From DSWT01 sp036845725 (GTDB lineage Bacteria; Chloroflexota; Anaerolineae; B4-G1; SLSP01), in NCBI GenBank assembly GCA_036845725.1, contig DAIUDK010000008.1, forward strand, positions 6,975 through 70,974: a stretch of 64,000 bases of DNA. Reading direction: 5' to 3'. Within the stretch, counting starts at the first letter, position 1. Each line of letters starts with the position of its first letter. The notes beneath the pieces were generated by a model, which was not told the DNA's origin, ran no database searches, and saw only the letters and a list, made by a program, of their open reading frames with translations. Shown one piece after another: positions 16,584-25,770 of this stretch. Both the position numbers and the translations under genes were made by a program.

Positions 16584-16748
16584 TAACCGCGAATCACGCG
16601 AATTTTCGCGAATTTGTATCTTCTCAAATATTGAGGGGTGGGGTTTTGGGGGCGGGTATACCCGCCCCCAAAACCCCATTTTCCACTTTTATTGAGATAA
16701 TTCACAAATTTCAAAAAGGATTCGCGTAGATTAGCGAGATTGGCGGTT
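16584..16748. repeat. Nested inverted repeat spacer (family C outer arms, GC-rich inner palindrome)
   Basis: Outer ACCGCGAATCACGCGAATT and later GGATTCGCGTAG arms are family C-like. The inner GGGGTTTTGGGGGCGGGT and ACCCGCCCCCAAAACCCC (16640-16677) form a perfect long stem. It could act as an internal terminator or RNA-stability element between the oxidase and GlpD genes. Confidence 0.75.
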
Positions 16749-16766
16749 TATTTTTGGAGGGATGCG

Positions 16767-18557
16767 ATGTGGACACAGGATTGGCGGGATGAGGTTTGGG
16801 CGAAGCTGGATCAGCCGTGGGATGTGCTCATCGTCGGCGGGGGAATTACGGGGGCGGGGATTCTGCGCGAGGCGATCCGCGCGGGGTTGAAAGCGCTGCT
16901 TGTCGAGCAGAAAGACTTCGCCTGGGGGACGTCCAGCCGCTCGTCGAAGCTCGTCCACGGCGGGCTGCGTTACCTCAAGGAAGGCAAGGTGTTTCTCACG
17001 CGCGCCTCGGTCCGGGAACGCAAACGCTTGATCGCCGAAGGACCAGGGCTGATCGATCCTATGGGCTTCCTCCTGGCGACTTATAGGGGCGATTTCCCCG
17101 GCAAACTTACGTATCGCGCCGGCCTCACCGTCTACGATCTGCTGGCGCTGCAATGGAGTCACACACGCTACAGCCCGGAGGATTTTCGATTGCTGGCCCC
17201 GCACATCGTCGCGGACGGGCTGGAAGGCGGCTTCCGCTACGGCGACGCGCAGACCGACGATGCGCGGCTGGTGCTGCGTGTGATTCTCGAATCCGTGGCG
17301 GACGGTGGCATGGTGTTGAACTACGTGCGTGCCGAATCCCTACTGCGCGAGGGCGGGCAAGTAGTGGGCGCAGTGCTGTACGATACGACGCAGGAGCGCC
17401 ACGTCGAGATCTATGCCAAAGTTGTCATCAACGCGACGGGCGCGTGGGCCGACGAACTGCGCGGGCAGGTCGACGCGCCAGCGCGCATTCGCCCGCTGCG
17501 CGGCAGTCACCTTATCTTCCCGGCGTGGCGGCTGCCGGTGAGCCAGGCGCTCAGTTTCCTGCATCCTCTTGACCACCGTCCGGTCTTCATCTTTCCCTGG
17601 GAAGGTATCACGCTGGTTGGCACCACCGATCTGGATCACACGCAGCCGTTGAACGAGGAACCGCGCATCACGCCAGAAGAGGTTGCCTATCTTATGGCTG
17701 CGGTCGAAGCGCAGTGCCCGCGCCTCAATCTCACGCTGGATGACGTCATCGGCACGTTCGCGGGCGTGCGCCCGGTCATCGGCTCCGGCAAAGCCGACCC
17801 ATCCAGGGAGTCACGGGATCACGTCGTGTGGAATGAGGCCGGCCTGCTCACCGTTACCGGCGGCAAGCTGACGACCTTCCGGTTGATCGCGCTCGACGCA
17901 CTCAAGGCCGTGCGTCATATGCTGCCCGATATGCCTGAACTCAAGAGCAACGTGCCCGTGCTCGACAAGGTCAACGTCCCCTTGCCCGGTGCGGCGAGTC
18001 TCAACCTCGCGCAGCGCCGCCGGTTGCTCGGCAGATACGGCATACAGGCCCCGGCATTGGTGCGCGCCGCGCAGCCCGGCGAATTGGCGGTCATCCCCGG
18101 CACGCAAACGTTGTGGGCCGAGCTGCGCTGGGCCGCTCGCGCCGAAGGCGTCGTGCATCTGGATGATTTATTGTTGCGCCGGACACGCTTGGGCCTGCTG
18201 CTGCCCGAAGGCGCTGCGCACTGCCTGGGCGACATCCGCCGCATCTGCCAGCCGGAGCTCGGCTGGGATGATGCCCGCTGGGAGGCTGAACGCACTGCCT
18301 ATCTTGATCTGTGGAAACACGCTTACAGCCTGCCCGACAAGGCCACGATCCCTGATTGGAAAACGGTTGTTGCCCAGGCGAAAGCCGCGCGCGCCATCGC
18401 CATCCCGCGCCGCCAGAAGCGTATCGCGGCGGGAACGGGAGTGGTTGCCGGGCTGTTGTGTTTGGCAGCGGCGTTAATCCTGGTATACTTCAGACGATGC
18501 AAAATCAAGCCTACATCCTCGCCATCGACAGCGGAACTCAAAGCGTCCGCGCACTGA
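16767..18557 (+). CDS. glpD: Glycerol-3-phosphate dehydrogenase/oxidase with a C-terminal membrane segment
   Basis: Oxidises glycerol-3-phosphate to DHAP using FAD. 596 residues from the ATG at 16767 (GGAGGG 7 nt upstream). The dinucleotide fold VLIVGGGITGAGILREA and SSRSSKLVHGGLRYL are family marks; INATGAWAD, TTDLDHTQPL, GVRPVIGSG and TGGKLTTFR follow. Unusually, the tail has a hydrophobic segment (GVVAGLLCLAAALILVYF) followed by basic residues, which would anchor the enzyme in the membrane, and this tail overlaps the next gene by 61 nt in another frame. Confidence 0.92.
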   Translation: MWTQDWRDEVWAKLDQPWDVLIVGGGITGAGILREAIRAGLKALLVEQKDFAWGTSSRSSKLVHGGLRYLKEGKVFLTRASVRERKRLIAEGPGLIDPMGFLLATYRGDFPGKLTYRAGLTVYDLLALQWSHTRYSPEDFRLLAPHIVADGLEGGFRYGDAQTDDARLVLRVILESVADGGMVLNYVRAESLLREGGQVVGAVLYDTTQERHVEIYAKVVINATGAWADELRGQVDAPARIRPLRGSHLIFPAWRLPVSQALSFLHPLDHRPVFIFPWEGITLVGTTDLDHTQPLNEEPRITPEEVAYLMAAVEAQCPRLNLTLDDVIGTFAGVRPVIGSGKADPSRESRDHVVWNEAGLLTVTGGKLTTFRLIALDALKAVRHMLPDMPELKSNVPVLDKVNVPLPGAASLNLAQRRRLLGRYGIQAPALVRAAQPGELAVIPGTQTLWAELRWAARAEGVVHLDDLLLRRTRLGLLLPEGAAHCLGDIRRICQPELGWDDARWEAERTAYLDLWKHAYSLPDKATIPDWKTVVAQAKAARAIAIPRRQKRIAAGTGVVAGLLCLAAALILVYFRRCKIKPTSSPSTAELKASAH

Positions 18558-20065
18558 TCTTTGACCTGCGCGGCAATCTGGTCGCCGGAGTCCGCGTGCC
18601 GATCGAAGCGTACACCTCGCCGCGTCCCGGGTGGGCGGAGCAAGACCCGGAGTATTTCTGGCAGGCGCTCTGCGAAGCGTGCCACAAGCTGTGGCAAAAG
18701 ACGGCGGTCCCCAAGGATGCTATCGCCGGCCTCGCGCTGACGAGCCAGCGTTCCACGATGATCAATGTAGACCGGGAAGGCCATCCGCTGCGTCCGGCCA
18801 TCGTCTGGCTGGACCAGCGCCGCAGCGAGGGATTGAAACCGGTCGGTGGGCTGTGGGGATTGGCGTTTAAAGCTTCCGGGATGACGGAAACCGTCGCCTA
18901 CTTGCAGGCTGAAGCCGAAGCAAATTGGATCCGCACACACCAGCCTGAGATTTGGGAAAAGACGTACAAATACTTGCTTCTCTCTGGCTACCTCACCTAC
19001 CGGCTGACCGGGCGTTTTGTGGACTCGGTCGGCTGTCAGGTGGCCTACATTCCGTTCGATTACAAATCGCTTGCGTGGGCCAAGCCGTCGGATTGGAAGT
19101 GGCAGGCCGTCCCTATGGACCCAGCCATCCTGCCCGATCTCGTCTCCCCCACTGAGCGCCTGGGAACGATAACCGCTGCCGCAGCAGAGGCCACTGGTCT
19201 ACCCGAGGGTTTGCCCCTCATTGCCGCTGCCGCCGACAAGGCATGCGAGGTCATCGGTTCGGGCAGCCTGGAACCGCACATCGGCTGCCTCAGCTTCGGT
19301 ACCACCGCGACAATCAATACCACCAACACCAAATACGTTGAGGTGATTCCCCTGATCCCGCCCTATCCCGCCGCTGTCCCAGGCCGCTACAGTCTGGAAA
19401 TCCAGATTTATCGGGGGTATTGGATGGTGAGCTGGTTCAAGCAAGAATTCGGTCACCCAGAGCAACGTCTCGCCGACCGGCAAGGCGTCACGACGGAAGC
19501 GCTTTTCGATGAACTGGTAGCGCAGGTACCGCCCGGTTCGATGGGACTGATGCTGCAACCGTACTGGTCGCCGGGTCTCAAGGTGCCGGGACCGGAGGCG
19601 AAAGGAGCGATCATCGGGTTTGGGGACGTTCACACGCGGGCACATCTTTACCGCGCGCTGTTGGAGGGGCTGACCTACGCATTGCGCGAGGGGAAAGAGC
19701 GCATCGAGCGCCGCAGCCGCGTCCCGATCACCGAGCTGCGCGTTTCCGGCGGCGGATCGCAGAGCAACGCGGCGATGCAGCTTACCGCTGACATCTTCAA
19801 CCTGCCGGCAGCGCGTCCGCACCTCTACGAAACCTCCGGGCTGGGCGCGGCCATCGACGCTGCCGTGGGGCTGGGGCTACACCCCGACTTCGACACGGCT
19901 GTGCGCGAGATGACGCGCGTCGGCGACGTTTTCACGCCCAATCCCAAGACGCGCGATATCTACGACGGGTTATACCACCGGGTCTACAAACAGATGTACG
20001 GGCGGCTCAAGGCGCTCTACGAGGAGATACGAGAGATTACGGGGTATCCTGAGAAAGTGGGGTAA
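18497..20065 (+). CDS. FGGY-family carbohydrate kinase (glycerol/xylulokinase-like)
   Basis: 522 residues starting MQNQAYILAIDSGTQSVRAL, the ATP/phosphate loop of the FGGY fold. Other family marks are GLALTSQRSTMINVD, PAIVWLDQRR, AAADKACEVIGSG, and the C-terminal RVSGGGSQSNAAMQLTADIF. The start overlaps the glpD tail by 61 nt. The neighbourhood suggests phosphorylation of glycerol or a related polyol feeding GlpD. The sequence is not close enough to canonical GlpK for a firm substrate, so a pentulose or erythritol-like sugar remains possible. Confidence 0.88.
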   Translation: MQNQAYILAIDSGTQSVRALIFDLRGNLVAGVRVPIEAYTSPRPGWAEQDPEYFWQALCEACHKLWQKTAVPKDAIAGLALTSQRSTMINVDREGHPLRPAIVWLDQRRSEGLKPVGGLWGLAFKASGMTETVAYLQAEAEANWIRTHQPEIWEKTYKYLLLSGYLTYRLTGRFVDSVGCQVAYIPFDYKSLAWAKPSDWKWQAVPMDPAILPDLVSPTERLGTITAAAAEATGLPEGLPLIAAAADKACEVIGSGSLEPHIGCLSFGTTATINTTNTKYVEVIPLIPPYPAAVPGRYSLEIQIYRGYWMVSWFKQEFGHPEQRLADRQGVTTEALFDELVAQVPPGSMGLMLQPYWSPGLKVPGPEAKGAIIGFGDVHTRAHLYRALLEGLTYALREGKERIERRSRVPITELRVSGGGSQSNAAMQLTADIFNLPAARPHLYETSGLGAAIDAAVGLGLHPDFDTAVREMTRVGDVFTPNPKTRDIYDGLYHRVYKQMYGRLKALYEEIREITGYPEKVG

Positions 20066-20076
20066 TCTGCGGAGTA

Positions 20077-20108
20077 GAAACCGGGTTTTTGATCAAAAAC
20101 CCGGTTTC
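20077..20108. terminator. Bidirectional palindromic terminator
   Basis: GAAACCGGGTTTTTGA and TCAAAAACCCGGTTTC form a perfect 32-bp palindrome between two convergent genes, with T runs on both strands. Confidence 0.88.
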
Positions 20109-20120
20109 TTTTATTATCGC

Positions 20121-23100
20121 TTATGGCAAGCTGAAGCCCAAAATCTGGCTGGAATAGGTATCCGCTACGTAGAGCACGCCATCCGCGACGGCAAGACCGC
20201 CGGGAAAGGTGAGGGTAAGGCCGGAGTCGGTGCTGTTGAGCGCCCACTGGAATGCGCCATCGGGCGCAAAGGCGAGCACGCGGCGGTTGACCGGGTCACT
20301 GGCGAAAACCACTCCCGCGCTCAGGGCGAGGAACGGCTTTTCGTCAGGGTTGTCACTCCCCCAGACAGGCACGCCCCACAGGTGCTGGAAGAGGCCGTCG
20401 CTGTTGAGCGCCTGAATGCGATGGTTCCATGTGTCGGCGATGTAGACCAGGCCGGTCTCATCCAGGACGATGCCTACGGGTTCGTCCATTTGCCCGGCCC
20501 ACGTTCCACCACCGCCGAACTCGCGCAGGAAAACACCGTCGGCGTCGAAGACCTGCACGCGCTTGTTGCCCGTGTCGGTCACGTAGACTGTGCCGTCCGC
20601 GCCAATCGCCAGGCCGCGCGGCCCGTAGAAGAGGCCGTAACCCGCCGGGTCGCCCACCGGCATCTGCGCAAGCGTTCCCCACCCGGTTAGATAGCGACCT
20701 TGCGCATCGAACTTCTGGATGCGGTGGTTCCATGTGTCGGCGACGTAGATCGATCCATCAGGAGCCACAGCAACGCCCCACGGTTCGTTAAACTGTCCCG
20801 GCTCCACGCCATACTCGCCCCACGTCTCCAAGACCGTCCCTTGTGCTGTGACATGCCAAATGCGGTGATTGACTGTATCTGTTGCATAGAGTGTCCCGTC
20901 GGCGGCCAGAGCGAGGCCGCGCACGGCGGCTCCTGGTAGTGTTGCGCTGCTCACCAGCGAAAGCGAACGCACACCGGCAACGTAGGGGTCAGGGACTTGT
21001 GTGGCTTGTGGGCGCACGGTCTGCATCAATTGCGCCCCCATCTCGTCGAGGCGGTAGCTCCACACCTCCTGGGCCAAGTCGCGCCGCACGTAGAGGCGGA
21101 ATTCATCGCGGTAGGGCCACTTCTGCAACGTGAAGGGGTCAGCCGGATTCTTGAGTTGCGCGTAACGGGTGTAATCGCGCTGCCAGATGATGTCCCACAA
21201 CGCCGCCCGCCTGGCCGGGTCAGCCAATACGTCACGGACGCGCTGCACGTTCAAACCGAAATAGTCCTGAACCGGCCACCAGAGATAGAGATAGTTAAAA
21301 TAGAGATAGTCGTCGCCCAGAATGTCTTCGACTGCGGCGTATTGCGGGGTTCCGGCGATAACGACCGGGCAATCGAGCAGCCGGGTCGCGTCGGGTGAAG
21401 TCCCGTAAAAGTAGTTGTTGGGGTAGTCGACCATGTACCACGTCAGTGGCCACGAGCCTTTTTCGCCATACGCCACTTTGACGTCGTACTGCGATCCCGT
21501 CACCCACCAGGAGATGTCTTGCACCTGCCGCAACGCCACTTTAATGTCGGGCGTGCCGTGGGCGTAGACCATCATTTCCGTTGCCAGATCGTAAGTGACG
21601 AAGTTCAACCGCATCATATCGCGGGCGGTGAGCAGGGCGAGGCAGGTTGCCAAGAGCAGCCCCAGCACCCGCACGATCCGGCCGAAGCTGAAACGGGCAG
21701 AAAACCAGATGAACAATCCACCAAAGGCCAATACCCCGAGCAGTCCGCCGATGAGTGTGCCGAAAGGCTCCAACTGCACCAACGACGGTCCGGCAGTTGT
21801 CAGCCCTGTCTGCAACGCCGCGCGCAAGTCCACCGTCGCCCGGCTGAAGACGGCCAGCGCTGCAACCGCCAGCGACGCTGAAAGCGGTATCAGCCAGCCA
21901 CGTTCCCGCACGAACTCGCGCCAATCCACGCCATCGATGAGTTTCCCCAAGGCCCATCCCGCGAGGAACACGCTCGGCAGTACGATATGCACCACCAGCC
22001 AGGGCATCTTTTCACCTGCGTAACTGTAAGCCGCCCACGAGAGTAGCGTCCAGCCGAGCAAAAACAGAGGAAAGAGATAGTCGAAATCCAGTGCGGGGAC
22101 ATCTTTATCGGAAGGCGACTTATCGCGGGAGCCGAAGGCCTTTCGAGCAAAGTGGACCACCGCCCCTATCCCGCCAACGGCAGAGAAGAGCAGCGCCAGG
22201 TACTCGTACAGCGGCGCGAGCAGGAAGTAATAGTACAACGGCTGCCCGCCGCGTTTAACACCTTGCTGCGCCAGCCAATAGGACAGCCCCCCCACCAGAC
22301 CGGTCAGCGCACCGTATCCCCAAGTGAAAATGGTCGTGTACAGCACGAAGAAAATGGTGTAGTGGATTAGGGCAATAACAGGCCAGCGTTTGATGTTCCA
22401 CCAGAGGCCCAACGCGAGAGAACCGAGCAGGGTTAGAGCAACGATGCTCACAATTCCCCCCATCACCGGCGGAGGTACCTGCGAAAGATTGCCGCTCATC
22501 ACGGCGTTGTAAACCTCACTCATATCCAGCCCGGCGACGAATTTGATGAGAAAGGCCGAGCCTAGGGGCAGCGTCAACGTGCCGATCACCATCAGCACAT
22601 CGAAGAGGCGAATATGATGCATCTTTTCTTCGCCAACGCCGTAGTAACAGATCACGATCACACCCAACACCATCAGAAACGCCAGCCCGGCGGCCAATCT
22701 GCCCCACACTGGCACGGCGATGTTCGCCATGCGGGTGTTGCCGGCCTCATCGAGAGATTGCTCGCTCACCTGCGCTTGCGTGAAGGAGAATATAAACACG
22801 CCGCCCATCACCAGTGCGATGACAAGAACGATCACAAAAACCTTGAACAGTTCCGGGCGCTGCCAGCGGGTGGTGAAGACCTGCCACGCGAACGGCAGAA
22901 ACAACAACGCGCCGAAGATGGCGATGTAGATGTATGACGCCTCTTTAGTCGCGTGCATCAGGGAGAACCAGGCCGCCATCCAGTAGAGCCAACGTGGTTG
23001 GCCATCATCGAGGTATTTGAGGATCACCCACAGGAGCATGACCGCCGTCAGCATAAGCGAGGCATCGTGGCGGATGTAGCGCGAGTAGTAGGAGATCGAA

Positions 23101-23462
23101 GGTGAAAGGAGCAGCAGCAAAGACGCGGCAAGCGCGCCGTGGCGGCTTAGCCATTTGCGGAACAGCAGCGGTGCCATCACCAGTGCGATGCCGGTCAAGG
23201 CCGGATAGATGCGCGAGGTGAAGTCGTTGGCGCCGAAGATGAAATAGAAAAAGGCGGTGACTTCAAACAGCAATGGCCCGTGCATCATCGGGTTGTGCTG
23301 GAACCCCTGCCCCTTGTAGAGGTTCCACGAGAATTTCGTGTGGATGCTCTCGTCGTGGCTGATGGCGCGGTCGCCGAGTATGTAGAAGCGGCTGAAAATC
23401 GCCGCGATCAGAATCAGAATGTAGAGTACGGTTTCCCAACGTTTCAGGCGTTCACCGAACAT
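20121..23462 (-). CDS. TIGR03663/Agl23-like multi-pass membrane protein fused to an NHL beta-propeller
   Basis: 1113 residues from the ATG at 23462 (after AGGGGG; an upstream ATG at 23483 is possible). Residues about 1-640 carry a dozen or more membrane segments, with the PMT-like luminal motif GDRAISHDESIHTKFSW and HNPMMHGPLLFE near the start, as in TIGR03663 proteins linked to archaeal-type flippase/glycosylation genes. Residues about 800-1113 hold at least five NHL repeats (YVADTWNHRIQKFDAQG, VYVTDTGNKRVQVFDADG and others), a propeller likely outside the cell. It probably handles lipid-linked sugars and binds polymer or protein through the propeller. Confidence 0.88.
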   Translation of the reverse strand: MFGERLKRWETVLYILILIAAIFSRFYILGDRAISHDESIHTKFSWNLYKGQGFQHNPMMHGPLLFEVTAFFYFIFGANDFTSRIYPALTGIALVMAPLLFRKWLSRHGALAASLLLLLSPSISYYSRYIRHDASLMLTAVMLLWVILKYLDDGQPRWLYWMAAWFSLMHATKEASYIYIAIFGALLFLPFAWQVFTTRWQRPELFKVFVIVLVIALVMGGVFIFSFTQAQVSEQSLDEAGNTRMANIAVPVWGRLAAGLAFLMVLGVIVICYYGVGEEKMHHIRLFDVLMVIGTLTLPLGSAFLIKFVAGLDMSEVYNAVMSGNLSQVPPPVMGGIVSIVALTLLGSLALGLWWNIKRWPVIALIHYTIFFVLYTTIFTWGYGALTGLVGGLSYWLAQQGVKRGGQPLYYYFLLAPLYEYLALLFSAVGGIGAVVHFARKAFGSRDKSPSDKDVPALDFDYLFPLFLLGWTLLSWAAYSYAGEKMPWLVVHIVLPSVFLAGWALGKLIDGVDWREFVRERGWLIPLSASLAVAALAVFSRATVDLRAALQTGLTTAGPSLVQLEPFGTLIGGLLGVLAFGGLFIWFSARFSFGRIVRVLGLLLATCLALLTARDMMRLNFVTYDLATEMMVYAHGTPDIKVALRQVQDISWWVTGSQYDVKVAYGEKGSWPLTWYMVDYPNNYFYGTSPDATRLLDCPVVIAGTPQYAAVEDILGDDYLYFNYLYLWWPVQDYFGLNVQRVRDVLADPARRAALWDIIWQRDYTRYAQLKNPADPFTLQKWPYRDEFRLYVRRDLAQEVWSYRLDEMGAQLMQTVRPQATQVPDPYVAGVRSLSLVSSATLPGAAVRGLALAADGTLYATDTVNHRIWHVTAQGTVLETWGEYGVEPGQFNEPWGVAVAPDGSIYVADTWNHRIQKFDAQGRYLTGWGTLAQMPVGDPAGYGLFYGPRGLAIGADGTVYVTDTGNKRVQVFDADGVFLREFGGGGTWAGQMDEPVGIVLDETGLVYIADTWNHRIQALNSDGLFQHLWGVPVWGSDNPDEKPFLALSAGVVFASDPVNRRVLAFAPDGAFQWALNSTDSGLTLTFPGGLAVADGVLYVADTYSSQILGFSLP

Positions 23463-23603
23463 ACAAGCCCCCTGGTCAGTCATCCTTGCGGAGGCGGACT
23501 CATTTTGGATTCGTCGAAGCCTGCGCAAGGGTCTATCATCAGTTCAACGGCTGCATTGTAGCACGCTTGCGTCGGATAACAATACGGGATGTCTCCACAG
23601 CGA

Positions 23604-25205
23604 TTAGTTCCGCCGCACACTTACACCCAGATTGTCGGCGTGATCGCTGATGCGCTCCAGGTTGCGCAGCCACTCGACGAAGAGCACGTCTGCTTCCGGC
23701 GTGCAGACGCCCTCTTGCAGGCGTTGGATATGTCCCTGACGCGCATCCTGATAGAGATGGTCGAACTCCTCCTCCAAATCGCAGGCCTGTTGCGCCATGT
23801 CCCGATCACGGTCACGCAGCGCATCCAGAGCACACATATACGTGTGATGAGCGTGCTTGCACAGACGATCAATATCCACCAATGCCTGTGGGCTGAAGAC
23901 TACCTGGTGTTCGATACGCCTCTGCGCCGCTTCTGCCATGTCTTCCGTCAAGTCGCCAACACGCTCGATATCGGTGATTAGATTCTTGATCTGAAAACAA
24001 CGCCGTTGTTGTTTCAGACTGAGATTGGCCTGCAACAACCCATTGATAAACCCATCCAGAGCTTTACAGACTGGATCGACGAACCCGTCTTCGTGATCTA
24101 GTATCCACTGGATCGCCTCCACGTCCTGATCAAGCATACCACGACGGCTGCACTCCAACATTTGCGCCGAGACCTCGCCTAGACGATGTAGCTCACGAAA
24201 TGCTTCTTGAAGCGCCACCTGTGGGATGCGAAACTGGCGCTCATCGATGTAAGCCGTCAATTTGGGCTTTGCCACTGTGTGCCCTTCCGGCACCAGGCGC
24301 TCGGACAGCCATGCAATCTGTTTGACAAAGGGAAAAAGCGCCACGCTGACAATGACGTTGAAAATCGTATGCGCGTTGGCGATCTGGCGTGGTAACAAAG
24401 GGGATGTGCTGCTGATCAGGGCGGTGAAGGACTTGATGAAGGGAAGGAAAAGCAAGACGCCAAACACGTTGATCAGAATCTGCGCAATCGAGGCACGGCG
24501 AGAAGCCCGCGACAGGCGCAACGATGCAATTAAGCCGGTGACACACGTTCCGATGTTCGCGCCGAGCAAAATCGCTATCGCCGCCGGGAGCGTGATGGCG
24601 TTGCTGATGCCCATCGCCACGACCAGGCCGGTGACCGCGGAACTGCTCTGCACGATCGCTGTCGTCACCAATCCGGCAAGGATACCCGCGAAGGCATTTT
24701 TTCCCATAAACGCTAACCATGTTGCCACCATCGGCGCTTGGGCCAGCACCTTAAGCGCATCAGACATCAAGTTCATTCCCAAAAAGAGGACGCCAAATCC
24801 CAGAATGATCTCGCCATACTCGCGCCAGCCACTTCCCCGCACGAATTCGACCAACACAAAGCCCAAAGCGATAAACAGAAAACACAGGTCTCCTACATTG
24901 AATGCTACGATCTGCGCCGTCAACGTCGTGCCGATCTCCTGCCCCATCATCACGCCAATGGCCTGCGGCAAGGTCATCAGGTTGGCGTTGATCAAGCCAA
25001 TCATCGTCACCATCAGCAGGCTGCTGCTCTGAATCAGAGCCGTCGCGACGGCGCCGAAGACTGCGCCTTTAATGGGCTTGTTGGTCATTCGATCCAGCCA
25101 GACCTGAATCTGATTGCCCGCCAGTTTTTCCATCCCCTCGCTGAGTTTATCCACCCCAAACAGAAATAGAGCCATACCGCCCAGGACTTGCAGAAAGTAA
25201 AACAC
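23604..25205 (-). CDS. Na/phosphate cotransporter family protein with PhoU-like domain
   Basis: 533 residues with a GTG start behind GGAGG. The N-terminal 310 residues contain two inverted Na/Pi-II repeats, each with the QSSS signature (ALIQSSSLLMVTMIGL and AIVQSSSAVTGLVVAMG). The C-terminal 200 residues are soluble and helical, with PhoU-like metal-binding acidic patches. It should import phosphate with sodium, or act as a low-affinity Pi channel. The gene stands alone and is divergent from rsgA. Confidence 0.92.
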   Translation of the reverse strand: MFYFLQVLGGMALFLFGVDKLSEGMEKLAGNQIQVWLDRMTNKPIKGAVFGAVATALIQSSSLLMVTMIGLINANLMTLPQAIGVMMGQEIGTTLTAQIVAFNVGDLCFLFIALGFVLVEFVRGSGWREYGEIILGFGVLFLGMNLMSDALKVLAQAPMVATWLAFMGKNAFAGILAGLVTTAIVQSSSAVTGLVVAMGISNAITLPAAIAILLGANIGTCVTGLIASLRLSRASRRASIAQILINVFGVLLFLPFIKSFTALISSTSPLLPRQIANAHTIFNVIVSVALFPFVKQIAWLSERLVPEGHTVAKPKLTAYIDERQFRIPQVALQEAFRELHRLGEVSAQMLECSRRGMLDQDVEAIQWILDHEDGFVDPVCKALDGFINGLLQANLSLKQQRRCFQIKNLITDIERVGDLTEDMAEAAQRRIEHQVVFSPQALVDIDRLCKHAHHTYMCALDALRDRDRDMAQQACDLEEEFDHLYQDARQGHIQRLQEGVCTPEADVLFVEWLRNLERISDHADNLGVSVRRN

Positions 25206-25323
25206 AGCTTATCCTCCAATGATTAGGTTAATAATTCAAGAAACGCCCGATTAGCGCACCACATCATTTTACTATAAGTTCGCAATAAGCCACGTCGAAG
25301 TCGGCCTTTATCGCTCCGAGAAT

Positions 25324-25351
25324 TTGACACACCGGCGAATTATGGTATTGT
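25324..25351 (+). promoter_or_regulatory. Sigma-70 promoter for the rsgA leader
   Basis: TTGACA (25324-25329), a 16-bp spacer and TATTGT (25346-25351). It heads a 575-nt gene-poor stretch (25206-25780) that holds this promoter, a micro-ORF, a terminator and a family A repeat. Nothing was recognised in 25206-25323 or 25546-25683. Confidence 0.75.
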
Positions 25352-25405
25352 AGATGTGTTAAGCGTTATGGATTCTGTCATTCTCACAACAAAGGAGGCG
25401 TACAC

Positions 25406-25477
25406 ATGTCCAATATGAGCATTGTCATCACCCATGCGATTTGTGTTCGCCGGTGCTTGTGGGAAGGGCGCGCGTAG
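25406..25477 (+). CDS. 23-residue leader peptide upstream of rsgA
   Basis: ATG at 25406 follows AAAGGAGG (25391-25398). The peptide starts MSNMSIVITHAICVRRC and ends WEGRA. A perfect 10-bp terminator lies 25 nt after its stop, upstream of rsgA. This repeats the layout at 9371-9663 although the peptides are unrelated. It is probably a regulatory leader peptide; a stand-alone micro-protein is the alternative. I do not recognise it. Confidence 0.5.
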   Translation: MSNMSIVITHAICVRRCLWEGRA

Positions 25478-25502
25478 CTTAACGCCATCTGTACAGACAC
25501 CA

Positions 25503-25545
25503 AGCCACGGGCTGGCGGCACATCGCCGAGGCCCGTGGCTTTTTT
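25503..25545 (+). terminator. Intrinsic terminator/attenuator between leader peptide and rsgA
   Basis: AGCCACGGGC (25503-25512) pairs perfectly with GCCCGTGGCT (25531-25540), followed by TTTTT. Confidence 0.88.
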
Positions 25546-25683
25546 GTTGCCACATCATAGCACACGTGCTTAATCGCGCGTGGCCTCCGGCGATACCGGC
25601 CTCTCCTCACAACACTGGCGATCCCCTTATCGGCGCGCGTCTTCACGCTCCGGCGTTGACGTGCACCATCACATCTGATTAAG

Positions 25684-25770
25684 AAATGCTTGCGCCGGAT
25701 CACAATCCGGCGTAGCAGGGACGGTGGATTGTGATCCGCCTTAAGCGTTGAAGTACGACTATTTTGAGGA
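25684..25770. repeat. Double-hairpin dispersed repeat, family A (copy 3)
   Basis: GCCGGAT-CACA-ATCCGGC then GGTGGAT-TGTG-ATCCGCC and TTAAGCGTTGAAGTACGACT. The loops CACA and TGTG are exact complements. The end of the element abuts the ribosome site of rsgA. Confidence 0.9.

Noticed and set aside
18356..18496. N-terminal extension of the FGGY kinase
   Set aside because: The kinase phosphate loop begins right after the ATG at 18497; upstream sequence is the glpD gene.
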